From contig JAJYPA010000090.1 in NCBI GenBank assembly GCA_021795795.1, forward strand, positions 1 through 20,821: a DNA stretch of 20,821 bases. The letters run 5' to 3'. This stretch comes from Pseudomonadota bacterium (GTDB lineage Bacteria > Pseudomonadota > Gammaproteobacteria > Halothiobacillales > Halothiobacillaceae). Below the pieces are notes generated by a model. That model made no database searches. It was not told the DNA's origin and saw nothing but the letters and a program-made list of their open reading frames with translations. A program made the translations under genes and the position numbers. This document shows, one piece after another, positions 16,720-20,821 of this stretch; the stretch's first letter is position 1, and every line of letters begins with the position of its first letter.

Positions 16720-16760
16720 AAGCGCCTGGATTTGAGCATGCCTCAGATCGGCGCTTCTTT
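16720..16760 (+). terminator. Terminator-like hairpin after merA
   Basis: AAGCGCC (16720-16726) pairs with GGCGCTT (16750-16756), and inside it GATTTGAG (16729-16736) pairs with CTCAGATC (16742-16749) with one G-U pair around CATGC. CTTT follows on the + strand, and an A-run precedes the stem, which could also serve the opposite strand. It lies 84 bases after the merA stop. The T-tract is short, so termination is likely but not certain. Confidence 0.6.
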
Positions 16761-16800
16761 AAATCCCCCCTCGTTACCCCTTTTACAAAGAGGGAGGCGA
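16761..16800. repeat. Palindromic repeat copy downstream of merA
   Basis: It begins AAATCCCCCCTCGTTACCCC and continues with TTTTACAAAGAGGGAGGCGA. The same element occurs at 20699-20732 and, in reverse orientation, at about 13747-13780. This copy has small changes that weaken its central stem. Repeats of the form AAATCCCCC...CCCCTTT..AAAGGGG are widespread intergenic elements in proteobacteria. Confidence 0.75.
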
Positions 16801-16817
16801 GCTAGCCCGTAGGTTGA

Positions 16818-17034
16818 GACAACGCCTGTAGCGAAACCCCTGTTCGGCTCACTGAAGGTGGAGCGGTTGCACCGCCAGCGATTCATCACCCGCCACCACG
16901 CCAAGGATGAAACCCTCGCCTGGCGACTTTGGTACATTCAATCTCGATTGTATTCCAGCTTGAACTACTTAAGCCCAATGCAGTTCGAAGGACGCTGGCA
17001 GGCTGACCGGGTCAAAAAGGTCAGCTCAAGATGA
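16818..17034 (+). pseudogene. Decayed IS3-family transposase (OrfB), C-terminal remnant
   Basis: Reading from GTA at 16828 in one frame to the TGA at 17032-17034 gives VAKPLFGSLKVERLH, then RFITRHHAKDETLAWRLWY and LNYLSPMQFEGRW. This is the end of the DDE integrase core of IS3-family transposases, which usually reads (D)NAVAESFFGSLK..., KDEVLAWLLWYN..., LHSTLNYVSPMQFE. The preceding GAC AAC GCC (16818-16826), encoding DNA, is offset by one extra T at 16827, a frameshift. The catalytic glutamate position after NAVA reads K in this frame. Everything upstream is lost. I see no matching terminal inverted repeat or target duplication. It sits directly beyond the mer unit. Confidence 0.75.
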
Positions 17035-17166
17035 CGACGAATATGGGATACGCCAGTCGCAGGCAAGGTCATGTTTTAGCCACTGTGTTAGTAATTGCCG
17101 AATTGTAATGTGAGCTTATCAGGCTGGCATGATAGTTTTGTACAGGCTTTACTCACCCTGATTTCC

Positions 17167-17511
17167 ATGGTCAATAATATGAAACAAAAAGCAATTCCGT
17201 ATCGTTTGAGCCGTCAGGCGACCGCGCCTGTGAGAGTACTGCGCGCGGTGCTTTTGTGTATCGGCCCGATGTTTCTCACACCCGCACACGCCGATGGTGG
17301 GTTTTCTTTATATCTGGGCATCCCCGGGGTTGTCATCGTGCCCGATTATCCGCCCCCGTATGATCATGACTACGATCATCGCTGGCAAAGAGATGATGAG
17401 CATCGAGATTGGCGTCGAAATTATGAACACCGTGATTGGCATCGAAACGACGAACATCGTGATTGGCATCGAAACGATGAATACCGTGATTGGCATGGAG
17501 GAGATGATTGA
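17167..17511 (+). CDS. Small exported protein with His/Asp/Arg-rich nine-residue repeats
   Basis: Counting from the ATG at 17167, this 114-residue protein has a basic N-terminal stretch and a hydrophobic segment (VLRAVLLCIGPMFLTPAHA) with a likely signal-peptidase site after residue 42. A short GGFSLYLGIPGVVIVPDYPPP segment follows, then a charged tail with four copies of the unit RNDEHRDWH (about 75-110). The His and Asp/Glu density suggests metal binding or a periplasmic acid/metal-stress role, but I do not recognise a family with known function. Some bacterial exported proteins with a GFSLYLG..P...PDYPPP-like region and His-rich tails are annotated only as hypothetical. Starts at 17167, 17179 or a downstream GTG are all possible, none with a good Shine-Dalgarno. 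The proximity to mer may be coincidental. Confidence 0.6.
   Translation: MVNNMKQKAIPYRLSRQATAPVRVLRAVLLCIGPMFLTPAHADGGFSLYLGIPGVVIVPDYPPPYDHDYDHRWQRDDEHRDWRRNYEHRDWHRNDEHRDWHRNDEYRDWHGGDD
17389..17496 (+). repeat. Four tandem 27-bp coding repeats
   Basis: Units at 17389-17415, 17416-17442, 17443-17469 and 17470-17496 each encode nine residues of the form RNDEHRDWH. The last two units are the most alike; the first is the most diverged. The unit length is a multiple of three, so copy-number change would keep the frame. Confidence 0.85.
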
Positions 17512-17775
17512 GCGATTCCTGCAAACAGAGAAAAGTTTGGGATCTGCTAATCTGGCCGTTGATATGAGCATTCCCATGGCGATGGCTGTGTCTCAAAAAT
17601 CAGAATAAATGCTACTACTGGCGTACAAAATGACCAGAGCAGGCTAAAAACAGATGATTTTGGTCCGCTTTTCTGTATTCATGGGAACAAGCCAAAAAAA
17701 TGATGCCTGAATCTGGAATCAATCTCTTGTGGTCGATTTGTTCAGGCGCTCCTTAACGTCCAGATGGGCAATATC

Positions 17776-17795
17776 TGACACTCGTTTTTGTGTCA
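17776..17795. promoter_or_regulatory. TGACAC-N8-GTGTCA dyad upstream of mutS
   Basis: TGACAC (17776-17781) and GTGTCA (17790-17795) are perfect 6-bp arms with an 8-base centre; with one mismatch the symmetry extends to TAT...ATA on the outside (17772-17799). It resembles a dimeric regulator site. It is in the 521-base gap 17512-18032, which otherwise holds the inverted repeat at 17818-17876 and no recognisable gene. Confidence 0.4.
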
Positions 17796-17817
17796 AATAA
17801 TCATATACTTGGGTCTA

Positions 17818-17876
17818 GCAGCCTTACGTCTTGACACGCGCCCTTTCCCCGAGGGAATTTCAAGACGTAAGGCTGC
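17818..17876. repeat. Perfect 17-bp inverted repeat upstream of mutS
   Basis: GCAGCCTTACGTCTTGA (17818-17834) is exactly inverted at 17860-17876, around a 25-base centre that contains a smaller TTCCC-CGA-GGGAA stem (17845-17857). The nested structure could form a cruciform or a long RNA hairpin in a mutS leader. No transposase is associated. It may be a miniature mobile element or a dispersed repeat. Confidence 0.8.
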
Positions 17877-18032
17877 GAGTGTTTTAAACTTGCACAAATT
17901 GACGCAAAAAAACAGGGTATTAATGCCCAAGCTTTGGCTGGACAAGCCACCGAAGCGATGACAAAGCGGTGTATTCGCGGCCGCGCCACCGTCGTTGCCG
18001 AGGCTCCGAGTTTTAGACAAAACAGGCAAGAA

Positions 18033-20693
18033 GTGACTGATTCAAAAGACCTAAGCCAACACACCCCGATGATGCAGCAATTCTGGACGATGAAACAGGC
18101 GCACCCGGATGTGCTGCTGTTTTATCGCATGGGGGATTTTTATGAGCTGTTTTACGCCGATGCCGAGCGGGCGGCGCGCATTCTTGATTTGACGCTGACG
18201 TCGCGCGGGCAGTCGGCGGGTGAGCCGATTCCGATGGCGGGTGTGCCGGTTCATGCCTATGAGAGTTACCTGGCGCGGTTGATTCGGGCGGGCGAGTCGG
18301 TGGCGATTTGCGAGCAGATCGGTGAAACCAAGACCAAAGGCCCGATGGAGCGTGCGGTGGTGCGGATCGTCACCCCCGGCACGGTCACCGACGATGCCCT
18401 GCTCGATCAGCGCGAAGGTAACCGTTTGGCGGCATTGGTGCCGCTGGCAACCACGCCGCCGGAATACGGGTTGGCGCATCTGGATCTGGCCGCGGGCGAT
18501 TTTGTGCTGGTTCGACTCGATGAATCGGCGCTGACGGCCGAGCTGGCGCGGATCGATCCGCGTGAATTGCTCATGCCCGAATCGCTGGCCGAGGCGACCG
18601 ATACGGCGGCAAAGATTGGCGTGGACCCCAAGCGTTGGCGCGCGCGTGCCGATTGGCAGTTTGATGCCAAACGCGGGCAGGCGGCCTTGCTCAAACACTG
18701 GCAGATTCACGATCTTAAAAGTTTCGGCATAACCGAAAGCCATCAACCGGCGCTGGGTGCCGCCGCCATTCTGCTGACCTATGTGAATGAGACTCAGCGC
18801 AGCGCCGTGCCGCACATCGAGCGCCTGCGGGTGGAGCATCCGGACGATGCCTTGCTGATCGACCGCAACACCCGCCGCCACTTGGAACTGTTCAGCACAA
18901 ACCAAGAAGGAAGCCACGATGACGGCCGTTCGGCAGCCACGCTGATCAACCTGCTGGACGAGACGGTGACCGCGCACGGCTCGCGGCTGCTCAAGCACTG
19001 GCTGGGCCGCCCGCTGCGAGAGAGGGCCGTGTTGCGGCATCGGCAGCAGGCGATCGGCGAGCTGATCGAGCGCGGCATGATCGCTGCATTGCGCGAATCG
19101 CTGCGCGGCATCAACGATATCGAACGCATCACCACCCGCATCGTGATGGGCAGCGCCCGCCCACGCGATTTGTCCGGGCTGCGCGATGCGCTTGGCGTGC
19201 TGCCTGCGTTGCGCGCGCAACTTGCTCGACTTGATCTGCCCTTGTGGCAGGATCTGGCCGCACGGCTGACCGATCAACCCGCCCCGCGTGACTTGCTGAC
19301 CCGCGCGCTGGTCGCCCAACCGCCCGTGTGGCTGCGCGATGGCGGGGTGATTGCCCCCGGCTTCGACACTGAACTCGACGAATTGCGACACCTTTCCGAA
19401 CACGCCGACGACGCGCTGAATGCGCTCGAAGCCCAAGCGCGTCTGCAAAGCGGCATTCCGTCGCTGAAGATCGCCTATAACCGCGTGCAGGGTTTCTACT
19501 TTGAGGTCAGCCGGTTGCAGGCTGAGAAAATGCCGCCGCAGTTCATTCGCCGCCAGACGCTCAAGTCAGTTGAGCGCTACACGACCGAAGAACTGAAAAC
19601 CTTCGAAGACCGCGTGCTGTCCGCCCGCGACCGCGCCCTGGCGCGCGAACAGTGGCTGTTTACCGAGTTGTTGCAAACGCTCTCGACGCACCAGAGCGCC
19701 CTGCGCCGCATGGCCGAAGCCATTGCCCAGGTCGATGTGCTGCACAGCCTGGCGCGGGTGGCCGAGCGCCATCGCTGGGTGGCCCCGGATCTCGGTAGCG
19801 AACCGGGCATCCACATCGAAGCGGGACGACATCCGGTGATTGAAGCCCTGAGTAAACTGACCTCGGGTCAACAAACCTCGGGGAGTCAGCCCTTCACGCC
19901 AAACGACAGCGAACTCACGCCAAACCGGCAACTGTTGATGATTACCGGCCCGAACATGGGCGGTAAATCGACCTATATGCGGCAAACGGCATTGATCGTG
20001 CTGCTGGCACACATCGGCGCGTTCGTGCCAGCCACACGCGCGCGCATCGGCCCGATTGACCGCATTTTCACCCGCATCGGCGCAGGCGACGATCTGGCCT
20101 CCGGCCGTTCGACCTTCATGGTCGAGATGACCGAAACCGCAGAAATTCTGCACACGGCGACCGAAAACTCACTGGTCTTGATCGATGAGATCGGTCGGGG
20201 TACGTCGACCTTCGATGGCCTGGCACTGGCTTGGGCCGTCGCCGAACACCTGATTCGCCGCAACCGCGCGCTCACGCTGTTCGCCACCCATTACTTCGAG
20301 CTGACCCAACTGGCCGAGCGCTTCGACACGGTGCGCAACGTGCATCTGGATGCGGTGACGCACAAGGACGATCTGATTTTTCTGCACAGCGTGAAGGAAG
20401 GCCCGGCCAGCCAGAGTTACGGCATCAAGGTCGCCGCGCTGGCCGGTTTGCCGCGGGAAACGATTCGCCGCGCACAGGCGTTGCTCAAACAGCTGGAACA
20501 GCAACATCCCGTGGGGGCGGCCACACCGCAGCTCGATTTGTTTGCCGCGCCAGAAGCAGCTGATGTGGTTCAGGAACCTGAGATTGAGCCGCATCCGTTG
20601 ATTACCGCGCTGGAAAAACTCGACCCGGACACACTCACGCCGAAGCAGGCGTTGGATTTGATTTACGCCTGGCGCAATGAACTGGCGTCTTGA
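18033..20693 (+). CDS. mutS: DNA mismatch repair protein MutS
   Basis: With the GTG start at 18033 this is an 886-residue MutS that recognises base mismatches and small loops and recruits MutL. The mismatch-wedge F36-Y37-E38 (MGDFYELF) has the same numbering as E. coli F36/E38, supporting this start; an upstream open extension of 33 codons is not supported. TPMMQQFW (11-18), [11 protein letters not shown] and [11 protein letters not shown] are conserved in the N-terminal domain. The ATPase has Walker [10 protein letters not shown] (639-647), [16 protein letters not shown] and Walker [12 protein letters not shown] with D718-E719, followed by [16 protein letters not shown] at 833-837 is a sliding-clamp-binding motif. 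The C-terminal [21 protein letters not shown] is the tetramerisation/dimer tail. AGG about 7 bases before GTG is a weak Shine-Dalgarno. Confidence 0.97.
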   Translation: MTDSKDLSQHTPMMQQFWTMKQAHPDVLLFYRMGDFYELFYADAERAARILDLTLTSRGQSAGEPIPMAGVPVHAYESYLARLIRAGESVAICEQIGETKTKGPMERAVVRIVTPGTVTDDALLDQREGNRLAALVPLATTPPEYGLAHLDLAAGDFVLVRLDESALTAELARIDPRELLMPESLAEATDTAAKIGVDPKRWRARADWQFDAKRGQAALLKHWQIHDLKSFGITESHQPALGAAAILLTYVNETQRSAVPHIERLRVEHPDDALLIDRNTRRHLELFSTNQEGSHDDGRSAATLINLLDETVTAHGSRLLKHWLGRPLRERAVLRHRQQAIGELIERGMIAALRESLRGINDIERITTRIVMGSARPRDLSGLRDALGVLPALRAQLARLDLPLWQDLAARLTDQPAPRDLLTRALVAQPPVWLRDGGVIAPGFDTELDELRHLSEHADDALNALEAQARLQSGIPSLKIAYNRVQGFYFEVSRLQAEKMPPQFIRRQTLKSVERYTTEELKTFEDRVLSARDRALAREQWLFTELLQTLSTHQSALRRMAEAIAQVDVLHSLARVAERHRWVAPDLGSEPGIHIEAGRHPVIEALSKLTSGQQTSGSQPFTPNDSELTPNRQLLMITGPNMGGKSTYMRQTALIVLLAHIGAFVPATRARIGPIDRIFTRIGAGDDLASGRSTFMVEMTETAEILHTATENSLVLIDEIGRGTSTFDGLALAWAVAEHLIRRNRALTLFATHYFELTQLAERFDTVRNVHLDAVTHKDDLIFLHSVKEGPASQSYGIKVAALAGLPRETIRRAQALLKQLEQQHPVGAATPQLDLFAAPEAADVVQEPEIEPHPLITALEKLDPDTLTPKQALDLIYAWRNELAS

Positions 20694-20698
20694 ATCTT

Positions 20699-20732
20699 AA
20701 ATCCCCCTCGTTCCCCCTTTTACAAAGGGGGA
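20699..20732. repeat. Palindromic repeat copy downstream of mutS
   Basis: AAATCCCCCTCGTT is followed by a perfect 8-bp stem CCCCCTTT (20713-20720) and AAAGGGGG (20724-20731) around TAC. It starts 6 bases after the mutS stop and could also terminate mutS transcription. It is the least altered of the three copies in the window (compare 16761-16800 and 13747-13780). Confidence 0.8.
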
Positions 20733-20748
20733 GCAACCGTGTTAAAAA

Positions 20749-20821
20749 TCAAGCAATTTGAGCCACCCATGGCTGCATATTTTTCAACATGGCATTCATG
20801 ATGGTGAGCAGTTTACGCATA
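20749..20821 (-). CDS. IS110-family transposase, C-terminal end (cut by window end)
   Basis: On the minus strand, from the window edge to TGA at 20751-20749, the frame reads MRKLLTIMNAMLKNMQPWVAQ and ends shortly after. RKLL.I.NAM....PW is the very common C-terminal sequence of IS110/IS1111-family (DEDD) transposases. Only about 23 residues are visible, so intactness cannot be judged, and the ATG at 20820 is probably internal. The stop codon is 17 bases from the palindromic repeat at 20699-20732, relevant because some IS110-group elements insert in repetitive palindromes. Confidence 0.7.
   Translation of the reverse strand, partial: MRKLLTIMNAMLKNMQPWVAQIA

Noticed and set aside
17389..17496. 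Tandem repeats considered as a CRISPR array
   Set aside because: Units are contiguous with no spacers and are in frame within a coding region.
17294..17608. Plus-strand frame overlapping the His-rich repeat gene
   Set aside because: Its repeated Ile/Glu/Met pattern comes from the 27-bp repeats read out of frame; the chosen frame has a signal peptide and a clear unit.
17934..18032. N-terminal extension of MutS from an upstream TTG
   Set aside because: The GTG at 18033 places the F-Y-E mismatch motif at residues 36-38 as in E. coli; the extension shows no conservation.
18051..19448. Long minus-strand open frame (465 codons) inside mutS
   Set aside because: Antisense shadow of a GC-rich, fully conserved mutS; the translation resembles no family.

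Overview
The window reads as a chromosomal segment of a gammaproteobacterium. Supporting signs are dusB followed by fis, an ampD-ampE pair, E. coli-like cca and mutS, and a mer operon close to those of Tn501-type elements. A chemolithotrophic sulfur oxidiser of the Halothiobacillus type would fit, but that is only a guess from general gene character; nothing in the window fixes the genus. Intergenic spaces carry many short palindromic repeats of types common in such genomes.

Layout. Bases 1-1857 (+): 3' end of thrB, then dusB (8-base overlap), then three consecutive perfect hairpins and fis. Bases 1942-2700 (-): tcdA. Bases 2856-7384 (+): a 1086-residue cyclic-di-GMP protein (GAF, GGDEF, globin-like sensor, GAF, EAL, Cys/His-containing tail) translationally overlapped by cca. 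Bases 7385-7832: no gene; a cluster of CCCTCTCCC palindromes and short tandem repeats. Bases 7833-9950 (-): ampD, ampE and a histidine-phosphatase gene that overlaps ampE by one base.

Bases 10049-12989 (+): a TetR-regulated cluster. The regulator has a CGGTAT-type dyad before its gene, and a related but wider dyad lies before the next gene. Downstream are an AhpD-like carboxymuconolactone decarboxylase (CMD) family protein, an EamA exporter and a second PcaC-like CMD protein. The regulator has a Gly-Cys motif like that of electrophile-sensing TetR proteins, so a reactive-compound defence role is plausible but unproven.

Bases 13026-13553 (-): pncC. Bases 13620-17034: an island between pncC and mutS. 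It holds a compact mercury-resistance unit (merR divergent from merT-merP-merA, with a textbook 19-bp-spacer mer promoter/operator), a terminator-like hairpin, and a decayed IS3-family transposase end. Two oppositely oriented copies of one palindromic repeat family bracket the mer unit, and merR terminates inside a sequence also found between dusB and fis. This suggests the mer genes were inserted into, or recombined through, chromosomal repeats.

Bases 17167-17511 (+): a small exported His/Asp/Arg-rich protein with four 9-residue repeats. Bases 17512-18032 hold dyads, including a perfect 17-bp inverted repeat. Bases 18033-20693 (+): mutS. The window ends with a third copy of the palindromic repeat and, 17 bases further on, the C-terminus of an IS110-family transposase on the minus strand.

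I see no single clearly unprecedented system. The strongest candidates for follow-up are the TetR/CMD/EamA/CMD cluster with its two operator variants, the unusual cyclic-di-GMP protein architecture, the His-rich repeat protein beside mer, and the repeat-bracketed mer island.
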